Below, one piece after another: positions 1 to 11,029 of a DNA stretch of 45,000 bases (positions are counted from its first letter, which is position 1; the number at the start of each line of letters is the position of its first letter). Source of the DNA: Theodoxus fluviatilis (Eukaryota > Mollusca > Gastropoda > Cycloneritida > Neritidae); assembly GCA_034096865.1 (NCBI GenBank), contig JAWQFJ010000585.1, positions 90,001 through 135,000 on the forward strand, read 5' to 3'. The translations under genes were made by a program, and so were the position numbers. The notes under the pieces were generated by a model. It was not told the origin of the DNA, ran no database searches, and saw only the letters and a program-made list of their open reading frames with translations.

Positions 1-3000
1 GCATGGCTTGCTTTCTAGTGGGCATGGCTTACTGAATAGAGAGCATGGCTTGCTTTCTAGTGGGCGTGGCTTGCTGTCTACATGGCATGACGCTGTCTAG
101 AGGGCGTGGCTTGCTGCCTAGAGTGCGTGGCTTACTATGTAGAGGGCGTGGCTTGCTGTGTAGAGAGCATGGCTTGCTGAATAGAGAGCATGGCTTGCTG
201 TCTAGTGGGCGTGGCTTGCTGTATAGAGTGCGTGGCTTACTGTGTAGAGAATGTCTTGCTGTCTAGTGGGCGTGGCTTGCTGTTTAGAGGGTGTGGCTTG
301 CTGTATAGAGGGCGTGGCTTGCTGAATAGAGAGCATGGCTTGCTTTCTAGTGGGCGTGGCTTGCTGTATAGATAGCGTGGCTTGCTGTCTCGTGGGCGTG
401 GCTTGCTGTATAGAGGGCATGGCTTCCTTTCTAGTGGGCATGGCTTGCTGTCTAGATGGCATGACGCTGTCTAGAGGGCGTGGCTTGCTGTCTAGAGGGC
501 GTGGCCTGCTGTGTAGAGAGCATGGCTTGCTTTCTAGTGGGCGTGGCTTGCTGTATAGACAGCGTGGCTTGCTTTCTAGTGGGCGTGGCCCGCTGTATAG
601 AGGGCGTGGCTTGCTGCCTAGAGAGCGTGGCTTACTGTGTAGAGGGCGTGGCCTGCTGTGTAGAGAGCATGGCTTGCTGAATAGAGAGCATGGCTTGCTG
701 TATAGAGGGCGTGGCTTGCTGTATAGAGAGCATGGCTTGCTGTATAGAGAGCATGGCTTGCTGTATAGAGAGCATGGCTTGCTGTATAGAGAGCATGGCT
801 TGCTGTATAGAGGGCGTGGCTTGCTGTATAGAGAGCGTGGCTTGCTGTGTAGAGAGCATGGCTTGCTTTCTAGTGGGCGTGGCTTGCTGTATAGAGAGCG
901 TGGCTTGCTGTCTCGTGGGCGTGGCTTGCTGTATAGAGGGCATGGCTTGCTTTCTAGTGGGCATGGCTTACTGAATAGAGAGCATGGCTTGCTTTCTAGT
1001 GGGCGTGGCTTGCTGTCTAGATGGCATGACGCTGTCTAGAATGCGTGGCTTGCTGCCTAGAGTGCGTGGCTTACTGTGTAGAGGGCGTGGCTTGCTGTGT
1101 AGAGAGCATGGCTTGCTGAATAGAGAGCATGGCTTGCTGTCTAGTGGGCGTGGCTTGCTGTATAGAGAGCGTGGCTTGCTGTCTAGTGGGCGTGGCTTAC
1201 TGTGTAGAGAGCGTGGCCTGCTGTGTAGAGAGCATGGCTTGCTGAATAGAGAGCATGGCTTGCTTTCTAGTGGGCGTGGCTTGCTGTATAGATAGCGTGG
1301 CTTGCTGTCTCGTGGGCGTGGCTTGCTGTATAGAGGGCGTGGCTTGCTTTCTAGTGGGCATGGCTTACTGAATAGAGAGCATGGCTTGCTTTCTAGTGGG
1401 CGTGGCTTGCTGTCTAGATGGCATGACGCTGTCTAGAGGGCGTGGCTTGCTGTATAGAGGGCGTGGCTTGCTGTGTAAGCATGGCTTGCTTTCTAGTGGG
1501 CGTGGCTTGCTGTATAGACAGCGTGGCTTGCTGTCTAGTGGGCGTGGCCCGCTGTATAGAGGGCGTGGCTTGCTGTCTAGAGGATGTGGCTTGCTGTCTA
1601 AAGGGTGTGGCTTGTTGTATAGAGGGTGTGGCTTGCTGTCTAGAGGGCGTGGCGTGCTGTTTAGAGGGCGTAGCTTGCTGTATAGTGGGTGTGGCTTGCT
1701 GTATAGATGGTGTGGCTTGCTGTATAGAGGGTGTGGCTTGCTGCCCAGAGGTGTGGCTTGCTGTGTTCGGAGCATTGCTTGCTGAATAGAGAGCATTGCT
1801 TGCTGTCTAGAGAGCATGGCTTGCTGTCTAGAGGGCGTGGCTTGCTGTATAGAGGGTGTGGCTTGCTGTCTAGAGAGCGTGGCTTGCTGTCTAGAGGGCG
1901 TGGCTTGCTGTATAGAGAGCGTGGCATGCTGTATAGAGAGCATGGCTTGCTGTATAGACGCTGTATAGAGGGCATGGTTTGCTGCCTAGGGGTGTGGCTT
2001 GCTGTGTAGAGAGCATGGCTTGCTGTATAGAAAGCGTGGCTTGCTGTCTAGAGGGCGTGACTTGCTGTCTAGAGGGTGTTGCTTGCTGTCTAGAGAGCTT
2101 GGTTTGCTCTTTAGAGGGCGTGGCTTGCTATATAGAGGGTGTGGCTTGCTGTAGAGAGGGCGTGGCTTGCTGTATAGAGGGTGTGTAGAGAGCATGGCTT
2201 GCTGTCTAGATGGTGTGGCTTGCTGTCTAGAGGGTGTGGCTTGCTATATAGAGCGTGTGGCTAGCTGTATAGAGGGTGTGGCTTGCTTTCTAGTGGGCGT
2301 GGCTTGCTGTATAGAGAGCGTGGCTTGCTTCTAGTGGGCGTGGCTTGCTGTAAAGAGGGCGTGGTTTGCTGTATAGAGGGTGTGGCTTGCTGTATAGAGA
2401 GCATGGCTTGCTGTCTAGAGGGTGAGGCTTGCTGAATAGAGGGTGTGGCTTCCTGTATATAGGGTGTGGCTTGCTGTATAAAGAGCGTGGTTTGCTGTAT
2501 AGAGGGTGTGGCTTGCTGTATAGAGAGCACGGCTTGCTGTCTAGAGAATGTGGCTTGCTGTATAGAGGGTGTGGCTTGCTGTATAGAGGGCGTGGCTTGC
2601 TGTATAGAGGGCGTGGTTTGCTGCATAGAGGGTGTGGCTTGCTGTATAGAGAGCACGGCTTGCAGTCTAGAGGATGTGGCTTGCTGTATAGAGGGTGTGG
2701 CTTGCTGTATAGAGGGTGTGGCTTGCTGTATAGAGAGCACGGCTTGCTGTATAGAGGGTGTGGCTTGCTGTATAGAGGGTGTGGCTTGCTGTATAGAGGA
2801 TGTGGCTTGCTGGATAGGGATGTGGCTTGCTGTGTAGAGAGCATGGCTTGCTGAATAGAGAGCATGGCTTGCTGTATAGAGAGCGTGGCTTGCTGTATAG
2901 AAGATGTGGCTTGCTGTCTAGAGGGCGTGGCTTGCTGTATAGAGGGCGTGGCTTGCTGGCTAGAGGGTGTGGCTTGCTGTCTAGAGGGCGTGGCTTGCTG

Positions 3001-4050
3001 TATAGAGGGCGTGGCTTGCTGTATAGAGAGCATGGCTTGCTGTCTAGAGGGTGTGGCTTTCAGTATAGAGGATATGGCTTGCTGTATAGTGGGTGTGGCT
3101 TGCTGTCTAGAGGGCATGACTTGCTGTCTAGAGTGTTTTGCTTGCTGTCTAGAGAGCTTGGCTTGCTCTTTAGAGGCGTGGCTTGCTGTATAGAGAGCAT
3201 GGCTTGCTGTCTAGAGGGTGTGGCTTGCTGTATAGAGAGCGTGGCTTGCTGTATAGAGGGCGTGGCTTGCTGTATAGAGAGCGTGGCTTGCTGTATAGAG
3301 GGTGTGGTTTGCTGTCTATAGGGCGTGTCTTGCTGTCTATTGGGCGTGTCTTGCTGTCTATAGGGCGTGTCTTGCTCTGTATAGAGGGTGTGGCTTGCTG
3401 TATAGAGAGCATGGCTTGCTATCTAGAGGGTGAGGCTTGCTGTATAGAGGGTGTGGCTTGCTGTATAGAGGGCGTCGCTTGCTATTTAGAGGGTGAGGCT
3501 TGCTGTATAGAGAGTGTGGCTCGCTGTATAGAGAGCATGGCTTGCTATCTAGAGGGCGAGGCTTGCTGTATAGAGGGTGTGGCTTGCTGTATAGAGGGCG
3601 TGGCTTGCTGTATAGAGGGCGTGGCTTGCTGTATAGAGGGTGTGGTTTGCTGTCTATAGGGCGTGTCTTGCTGTCTATGAGGCGTGTCTTGCTCTGTAGA
3701 GGGCGTAGCTTGCTGTGTAGGGGACGTGGCTTGAGTTGTAGGTGTGACTTGCTTCGTGGAGGGCGTCTCTTGCTCTGTAGAGAGGGTGGCTTGCTGTGTA
3801 GAGGGCGTGGCTTGCTGTGTAGGGGGCGTGGCTTGAGTTGTATGTGTGACTTGCTGTGTGGAGGGCGTGTCTTGCTCTGTAGAGAGGATGGCTTGCTGTG
3901 TGGAGGGCGTGGCTTGCTGTGTAGTTGGCGTAGCTTGGGTTGTAGAAGGTGTGTTTTGCTGGTAGAGGGCGTGGCTTGCTGTCAAGTAAATGTTGCTTGT
4001 TGTGTAGAGAGCGTGGCTTGCAATGTCGGAGATGTGGCTTGCTGCTTACA
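1..4050. repeat. 21-bp minisatellite
   Basis: A tandem array of roughly 190 copies of a 21-bp unit built on GTGGCTTGCTGTATAGAG. Because 21 is a multiple of three, all frames give 7-residue periodic open frames, which are not genes. Units are fairly uniform to about 3650; from about 3660 they become diverged (CTGTGTAGAGGGCGTG, GAGTTGTAGGTGTGAC types). The array runs without a break into the acceptor of the sushi exon and reaches the left edge, so its true length is unknown. Confidence 0.97.
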
Positions 4051-4051
4051 G

Positions 4052-4282
4052 ATGGTGAGAGGGACGAGGACTGCGGGCCTCCACCTGACGTAGACAACGC
4101 CAGCGTGCTACACACCTCCACTGCGGAGGGCGCCACAGCCTACTACCGCTGTCTCCATGGCAACAAGACGTCCTCGGGGGAGACAACTGTAGCCGTCTGC
4201 AAATCGACCGTTTGGGATTTGCCTTCCTTGAACTGCCCTGTCGCCCCTACCTCCTCCAGGACCACCACGGAAAGCACTGTCT
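4052..4282 (+). CDS. Sushi/CCP-domain exon of an unidentified extracellular protein (partial gene)
   Basis: A 231-nt phase 1-1 exon bounded by TTACAG| and |GTACGT. The frame reads ...DEDCGPPPDVDNASV..., YYRC, AVC and STVWDLPSLNCP, giving four cysteines plus the G, Y, W and P positions of a complement control protein module; then a Ser/Thr-rich tail (TSSRTTTESTV). CCP modules mediate protein-protein contacts outside the cell, in complement factors, lectins and adhesion proteins, and their exons are typically symmetrical phase 1. No neighbouring exon is visible: upstream is minisatellite, downstream a LINE. It lies on the opposite strand to EPRS. It could be an exon of a gene beginning left of the window, a nested gene fragment or a relic. 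Confidence 0.65.
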
Positions 4283-4288
4283 GTACGT

Positions 4289-4294
4289 GTTTTC

Positions 4295-4339
<45 letters not shown>

Positions 4340-4343
4340 CACA

Positions 4344-4409
<66 letters not shown>

Positions 4410-4411
4410 CA
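4289..4411. repeat. CT then CA dinucleotide microsatellite
   Basis: A CT run (about 4289-4336) passes directly into a CA run (about 4337-4411), just after the sushi-exon donor. Confidence 0.95.
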
Positions 4412-4833
4412 CTCGTTGTGTTGCGTTCGGCGGGTGCGGACGCGTTTTCATTGAGCTCCGTATTGATGCTAGTGGCCTTACTTCAGTGTGTTGGATGTTA
4501 CTGGATCCTTGCAGGACTGTGTTTTGTGGCAAACTATGGAGTCAAGTGAGTTTGCACAAGCATATATCGCTCTTGTGACAACTTTGTTCATATTTTTGGG
4601 GTGATTTGATATTTGCAATGGTCACTGACGGAGGTCGCGTCCGCGTCCTATACCAGAAACATATGAATTTGTGTCAACATCAGTGCGTTTAGGGGCGTCG
4701 CTAGCACTGAAAACCGACAAGTGACGATGTCAATATTATGAGTGTGGAAGATTGTGCCTTTTGGAAATTGGAACTTGTTTCATCATTGTGGGCTATCTAG
4801 AACCAAAAAAAGGGCGTTCACAATCAAATCACA

Positions 4834-6819
4834 ATGGGAGTGGACCTTGAAACTTATCGCCGGCGTATAGGCGCACATGCGGGCGGTGCAAGTTATGAGG
4901 GAACTCAGTCCACAGGCGTGTCTGCACGCGAGACCACTGACGGTTTTCGTGATACTGAGTTCACACCAAGGGCAAGCTCTATCAGCACGTGCTTTTCTCT
5001 TGCCTCGTGCTTGGTGCTGACTCAGTTTTGGGCCAGAGCAGGCCTTTTCGCCTTGGTGCTGTATGAGGCTCTCACGGTGGCTGCTGTCCTACAAGACAGC
5101 TCCTCAGTGCAGAACCTCCATGACCTCTCAGCCCGTATCCTCATGGCAGGCGACGTGGAGGCCAACCCGGGACCAAATAATTCTGGGAGGTCAGAAACCA
5201 ATGCTTCCGGCGAGTCCCCAGAAGAACTAGGGCAAATGCACCTAGAGGAGGATTCAACGGCAGCAAAGTGGGAACAAAAGTTCAACGACCTCGAGATTAC
5301 GATGCAGAGGAAGTTTCATCGCCTGGAATTGGAACTGTCAAAGCAGAAGGCAGCGGTCATGGAAATGGCCAACCTCTGCGAGCATGACTCAATAAAACAC
5401 TCGAGAAGCCAGGAGCACATCCAGAGTGAAATTGTCCATCTCACAACAGAAGTAGGCGCCCTCGCTGCTGATATTCAGAACGTATCTCTGATGAGTGAAG
5501 ATCAGGCAGACAGAAACGAGGGCATAACCATCAGGAACAACATCAAATTCTTTGGAGTTCATGAAGAGGAACATGAGTCCTACTGGAGTTGTGTGCAAAT
5601 GGTTATGAATGTGCTCCACGACGCCTTACCTGACACTCCATGGTCCGAAAAGGACATTGTTCGTGTTCAGCGGTTGGGAGCTGCCAGAGGGAACAACCGC
5701 AAACCACGGCCTCTGATAGTAGAGATGAGTACATTTTCAGACAAGCTCTACCTGTTGAAGTACGGCAGAAACGCCTTGCGTAGTAGAGGAATACAAATCT
5801 CCAGCGAGCTCACCAGCAGACAGGCAAAAATCCTCAGGGACGTACGCGAGCAGGGACACCAAGCCTTTTTTCGGAACAACAAACTGTGGTTCCGTGACGC
5901 TGGACCCAGCCGTCGATCCAAGCACCAGAAGCGAGGAAGACAGTGGAAAAGGACAGACGACAGAAATCAACACGCACCTCAGTATGAACTCCGGAATGAG
6001 CATCAAAGATCACCTCTGGCCTATCCAAGGGTGCAAGACACAGATGGTCGATCTGTTCAGCGTGACTGCTTGGCCCATCCAGACAGTTACGCTGAGCTCC
6101 CGCATCATGGATCACCTCGGGCTTATTCAAGGGTGCAAAGCACAGATGGTCGACCTGTTCAGCGCGACTACTGGGCTCACCCAGACAATTGCACTGAAAA
6201 CGAACATCATGGTTTGGTAGCAGGCAAAGGACAGCATACGAATGCTATCCCTTGCTGGCACAGGAACGATCCTGAGGAACCCTCAAGGAACATAGGAGTC
6301 GTTCAAGAGGGACAGTGGCGTTCCGTCGAAAGCCAACCTGAACAGTCGAGGAGATCCTCACATGAATCTCATCAAGGGGTCGACTCATGGCAGAAGATAA
6401 AAGCAGCACTGACGTCCGGGAACGAAGCAAATGTTTCGGGTTCTGTTGAGCCTGCTGAGAGTCATTACTTTCAGTCACAACAAGGGCGAACGACAAAAAG
6501 CCAAGACGAAAGTTTCTGTCACGACTCAGTGATGTTGGCCCCCAGCAAGGGAGATTTGTCGGACGAAATCGTGGATTCGGTTGGCGGGTCAGAAAAAACA
6601 AGTGAGTCAGAAGATGCAGTGTATACTGCAGATGGAGGTTCAGTGGATGAACACGAGGATCTCTACGATGGCACTGGGAAACAGAGCCAGGAACACATAC
6701 GGAAGGTGTTAGACTCAGTGTCGAAAAAAGAAGACACAGAAAACGATAGAAGAGTGGCTAATCAAATCGTCGGGCGTAGACGCTCCGGATGCCACCTCTG
6801 GAAGGAGTACCACTCCTGA
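4834..6819 (+). CDS. LINE ORF1 protein with N-terminal 2A-like sequence (661 aa)
   Basis: Residues 1-101 contain a hydrophobic segment (about 52-86, including CLVLTQFWARAGLFALVLYE). Residues 106-114 are GDVEANPGP, an exact fit to the 2A consensus D-V/I-E-x-N-P-G-P, which makes ribosomes skip the G113-P114 bond. Then come a likely coiled coil (about 136-205), an RRM-like/transposase-22-type RNA-binding region (about 225-350, RNNIKFFGV... and RPLIVEMSTFSDKLYLLKYG) and a long polar tail with a 34-residue tandem duplication (about 395-460). ORF1 proteins of this kind bind the LINE RNA. Uninterrupted reading frame, unlike ORF2. Start chosen as the first ATG in the open frame. Confidence 0.85.
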   Translation: MGVDLETYRRRIGAHAGGASYEGTQSTGVSARETTDGFRDTEFTPRASSISTCFSLASCLVLTQFWARAGLFALVLYEALTVAAVLQDSSSVQNLHDLSARILMAGDVEANPGPNNSGRSETNASGESPEELGQMHLEEDSTAAKWEQKFNDLEITMQRKFHRLELELSKQKAAVMEMANLCEHDSIKHSRSQEHIQSEIVHLTTEVGALAADIQNVSLMSEDQADRNEGITIRNNIKFFGVHEEEHESYWSCVQMVMNVLHDALPDTPWSEKDIVRVQRLGAARGNNRKPRPLIVEMSTFSDKLYLLKYGRNALRSRGIQISSELTSRQAKILRDVREQGHQAFFRNNKLWFRDAGPSRRSKHQKRGRQWKRTDDRNQHAPQYELRNEHQRSPLAYPRVQDTDGRSVQRDCLAHPDSYAELPHHGSPRAYSRVQSTDGRPVQRDYWAHPDNCTENEHHGLVAGKGQHTNAIPCWHRNDPEEPSRNIGVVQEGQWRSVESQPEQSRRSSHESHQGVDSWQKIKAALTSGNEANVSGSVEPAESHYFQSQQGRTTKSQDESFCHDSVMLAPSKGDLSDEIVDSVGGSEKTSESEDAVYTADGGSVDEHEDLYDGTGKQSQEHIRKVLDSVSKKEDTENDRRVANQIVGRRRSGCHLWKEYHS

Positions 6820-6999
6820 CAAAATGCAGGCTGAGGCTGGCAACAGCCATCACCCAGTCGTTTCAACGAACTCGGCGTCTGCATGGAAGGGTCGACTGCG
6901 TAGCAGACCCGTGTCGGCACTCCAAACAAACCGTCCGGAGTCAGTTCTGACCGAGAGGCCGGGGCCCATTTCCGGAAAGAGATGAAAGGGAAGAAGAGG

Positions 7000-9900
7000 T
7001 AAAAGGTGAGAATAGAAAGGGTATAGCAATAGTGAGCTGGAACGTTGACGGACTGTCTTCTAAACTCGCAGAGGCAGGTTTCTTGAAATACATATATGGC
7101 TTTGATATATGCTGTCTGACGGAGACTTTTACTTCGTCGAACTTTGATTTCAGCAAATATTTTGAAGGCTATCTTATTTTGCACTCCCCTGGAAGTAAAT
7201 TGCCCTCACAGCGCAGGAGATCAGGAGAAATCATAATGATAGTGAACAGAGCTCTAGCAGGCTGTGTAACCAGTCTTGATACGGACTGTGATACCATACT
7301 AGCTTTGAGTGTTCGCAACCCTCTCCTCAAACACTGTGCATATATCCCGCCCATCAATTCCCCGAACTACAGAGACAAAAATGTGTCATCGAATATCGCA
7401 CTCCTGGAGGACATTATAATGCGATTCCAGGAAAGATATCCTTGAGCCGCAATTGTAGTTTGTGGGGACTTGAATGCCAGAATCGGACAATGGGATGTTC
7501 ATATGGAGGTGGATGCAGAAGACGGTGTTGATTTTGCAAAGTCAGGGTGTGCGTGCATAAGATTCCGATCTCCCAGAGTGACACAGGATAGGACGGTAAA
7601 TGAATTTGGGAGAATGCTGAGAAACTTATGTCAAGTTCATCATGCTGTGGTGTTGAACGGATGTACAACTGGCGACAGTATGGGTCGGGTTAAGTATGTA
7701 TCTCCACACGGAGACAGCCTTATTGACTACGGCTTAGTGATCGCTCAGTACCTCCCATATTCTATAGATCTGCGTGTTGTCAGCCGGATTGAATCGCATC
7801 ACATGCCTCTCAAAGTTGTAATAGGTCCCCCCAAAAATAAGGTAGTGGTCCCTAAATCAGGTAAACTATATTCATCTCTGTGCTGGGACAGTAGCAAAGC
7901 AAACGAGATTAAACAGAGTAGACTCGCAAGAGTTTAGCAAACAGTTAACCAAGGCAACATCAGTAATTGATAAATCAGTTGATGCTGCAGTTAATCAGTT
8001 TACCGAAATGTTAAATTGGAGTGTGGAATGTTTGAAAAAGGAAATCATAGTTAGTGACAGAATGCCATCAAAACCAGGTGCACCTTGGTTTGACACTGAG
8101 TGTCGAGAAAACAAGAGACAGACCCTTGATGCTTTAAAAAGATACAAGAAATAGACTTCTGCTGAAGACAAAGAACTTTATGTGCAGAACAGACAACATT
8201 ACAGAGCCCTAATACGAGAAGAAAGCGGAATCACTTTGAGGTTATACGGAACACACTCATGAATAGCCTGCAGAATTTCCAGGTTTTTTGGACTACAGTT
8301 TAAAAAATATGCTAGGCGCTCAACTTTTCAAGCAAATATAACTATACAGGACTGGAAGTCCTATTTTGAAAAGATGTTTTTCGTCTCAGAAAAATTCGAA
8401 ACCGAAGAATCGGACATGGAAGAGGTAGTAAGTCACGAGATGCTGGACGCTGCGATTACTACTGATGAGGTGAGAAGCGCCATCAACAGATCAAAGCATT
8501 CGAAGGCCGCAGGTCTAGACGGACTGCCAGGAGGTTGTCTCATGGTAGCTGTTGAGAAAATAACTCCATTTTTAACCAAACTCTTTAATGCACTGTTTGA
8601 TGGTCACCATTTTCCTGATGTTTGGTCAAAGTCAATCGTCATTCCACTTCACAAAAGGGAGATGGGCAAAACCTAGATCATTAGAGGCATTTCTTTGTTG
8701 ATTGCAGTGAGTAAAGTTTTCACAACCATTCTGGCAAGGCGCTTGCAAGCTCGAATGGAACTTGAACATAAAATATGTGATGAACAGGCTGGGTTTCGAG
8801 CCCAATAATCGACAATGGACCACATCTTTACATTATACTCTATGATCTTGAAGCATGTATATGGTGATAGGCGTGGCAAACTGTACATAGCATTTGTCGA
8901 TTACAGAAAGGCTTTTGATACTGTTAATCATAAGCAGCTATGGAGCGTTCTTAAAGACGCACGTATTTCGAGAACATTTCTTTTGATGTTAAAGGCCATC
9001 TAAGCCAATGTGCAATCGTGCGTACGCTGGGGGCACGAGCTATCTGAGTATTTTGGTTGTTCAGCCGGCGTGAAACAAGGGGCAATCGAGAGTCCTTCAA
9101 TTTTTATCTATACATAAACTCAGTAGCAGAATATGTGCGAAGTAAGGGTAAACATGGAGTTCAGCTGGTACCTGGTATGACTGAGGTATTCCTTTTGCTC
9201 TTTGCTGCTAATGTCGTGTTTATATCGACTACGCCTGTTGGCCTTCAACATCAACTCGATAACCTTGTGCATGTATCAAATACATTAGATCTAAGGGTAA
9301 CACGAGAAAACCAAAGTCATGGTGTTCAGAAGAGGCGGACATTTGGTTCTGGGTGAAAACTGGTCTCTCGAAGGGACACAGATAGAAGTAGTCAATCAGT
9401 ACAAATATCTGTGATACGTGTTCACCACTAAACTGTCCACCGAGGCCACATTAGAAGATCTAGCAGTGAGAGGGAAGCAAAAAGGTGTGCAGGTGTTGAG
9501 AGTACTGTGGAACTTTCGTAGTATGAAAACGAAGGTATTTACAAACATGTTTGATGCACAAGTCCAATCAACCCTTTGCATGCGTCAGAAATATGGGGAC
9601 TTACAAAAAGTCCCACTGTGAAAGAACTCACACTTTTATATGCAAAAAGTTCTTAGGATTAGACTGGAGAACTTCAAATCACATGGTCTATGGAGATCTT
9701 GGGCGCTATCCAATTTCAGTAAATAGTAGCATCAGAGTTATAAAGTATTGGCCGAAACTGTGCAAAATGGGAGAAAGTAGACTCCCAAAGCAAGCATTGA
9801 TGATGCTCCTGAACTCCCACATTAAAGAAGGTCGAAACTGGGCAGAAAAGGTGAAGTGCTGTCTGTTTTAACTCGGCTTCGGATATGTGTGGAGGAACGG

Positions 9901-10381
9901 ACAAGTTGCAGACGAGAAACGTTTCATGCTGCAACTAAAACAGAGGATGAAAGACAGTTATCTCCCAGACAGGAGTGCTAAAAATACCAGTAGCGACAGA
10001 TACAGGTGGTTTTCGTCTATTAAGCTAAGTTTTTGGTTCAGAAAATTATTTGAACACATTGAATATAAAAATGTTTAGAGATGTGTTTATTCGATTCCGG
10101 TTTGGAATAAATGAACTGGGTATTTTAACAAATTGTTCGAAAGTAAACAAGACGTAAAATGTCCATTTTGCGAGGAAAGAGAGAACGAGGAACACTTTAT
10201 GTTGTCATGTCCCGCATACCAGCAACTAAGGGGAAAATACCTAGAGCGGTACTTAAATAAGAGAAAGTATGGTAATGTATGTCAATATCTTATGCAGGGA
10301 GCTAATGACATAATGACACGATCAGTAGCTATGTACATATCCTATGCCTTTAGATTAAGGGAACAAAAATTACAAGAATAG
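7000..10381 (+). pseudogene. LINE ORF2 remnant: APE endonuclease, reverse transcriptase, C-terminal zinc-knuckle-like motif
   Basis: Endonuclease signatures: SWNVDG (7035), LTET (about 7116), GDLNARIG (about 7463), and a final ESHHMPL in the SDH position (about 7791). Reverse transcriptase: SKHSKAAGLDGLPG (about 8491), WSKSIVIPLHK, motif A YRKAFDTVNH (about 8902), degenerate motif B GVKQGAIESPSIF, and motif C FAAN (9201-9212) where FADD is expected. CX2CX7HX4C at about 10160-10210. In-frame stops at 7443, 8152, 8674, 8806 and 9001, plus at least one frameshift near 7915. The loss of both catalytic aspartates in motif C means this copy cannot reverse transcribe. Confidence 0.85.
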
Positions 10382-10570
10382 ATGAGTTTGCTGGGTTGTA
10401 CAAGCAACTATGAATCAGTTGGTACAAAAATGGAACATTTGTAATTATTGTTCAATACATTACCAACATTTATCAGGCGCTTGATGTAAACATAATGTTC
10501 ACATGCATGTATATGCAATGGACCGATGGCCTCAATAAACCAGTTCAGTTCATTTCAGTTCAGTTCAGTT
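10382..10570 (+). other. LINE 3' UTR and CAGTT tail
   Basis: Non-coding sequence after the last ORF2 segment, ending in AATAAACCAGTTCAGTT and several CAGTT units. A simple pentamer tail rather than poly(A) is usual for CR1/L2-like elements. Confidence 0.6.
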
Positions 10571-10663
10571 CTCTCTCTCTCTCTGTCTGTCTCTCTCTCT
10601 CTCTCCGTCTCTCTCTCTGTCTCTCTCTCTCTCTGTCTCTCTCTCTGTCTCTCTCTCCGTCTC

Positions 10664-10718
<55 letters not shown>

Positions 10719-10720
10719 CT

Positions 10721-10789
<69 letters not shown>

Positions 10790-10824
10790 CGCTCGCTCTG
10801 TCTTATCTCTGTGTGTATGCATGT

Positions 10825-10890
<66 letters not shown>

Positions 10891-10905
10891 TATACGCGCG
10901 CGCGT
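10571..10905. repeat. CT, GT and GC dinucleotide block
   Basis: A CT run with CG/TG interruptions (10571-10800), then a GT run (about 10821-10880), then alternating GC forming a palindrome at 10881-10903: arms GCGCGCGCGT and ACGCGCGCGC around TAT. Confidence 0.95.
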
Positions 10906-11029
10906 TTGTGTATGTGTCAAAGTGTGCGTGCCTGTTACTAAACAAGTCAAAATAACCCGGAAAAAGTCCGAATTCACTTTCCGAAATTCCGTAGCGCCAG
11001 TGACGGTAGTTGGCGGGTCTCCTTGGTAC

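Larger units (their letters stand above)
4411..10570 (+). mobile_element. CR1/L2-type non-LTR retrotransposon, near full length, ORF2 inactivated
   Basis: The element carries an intact ORF1 (4834-6819), a decayed ORF2 with APE endonuclease and reverse transcriptase (about 7000-10381), and a 3' end in AATAAACCAGTTCAGTT with a short CAGTT repeat before a CT microsatellite. The 5' boundary is not resolved; 4411-4833 is taken as 5' UTR because nothing else explains it. The 2A-like motif in ORF1 and the C-terminal CX2CX7HX4C motif point to the CR1/L2/Crack group, but the clade is an inference. Confidence 0.85.

Noticed and set aside
1..4050. Many overlapping open frames of 60-275 codons with MACCIEG- or QQATPS-type periodicity
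   Set aside because: They are present on both strands and several frames at once, because the repeat period is 21 bp and units lack stops. No unique sequence or domain.
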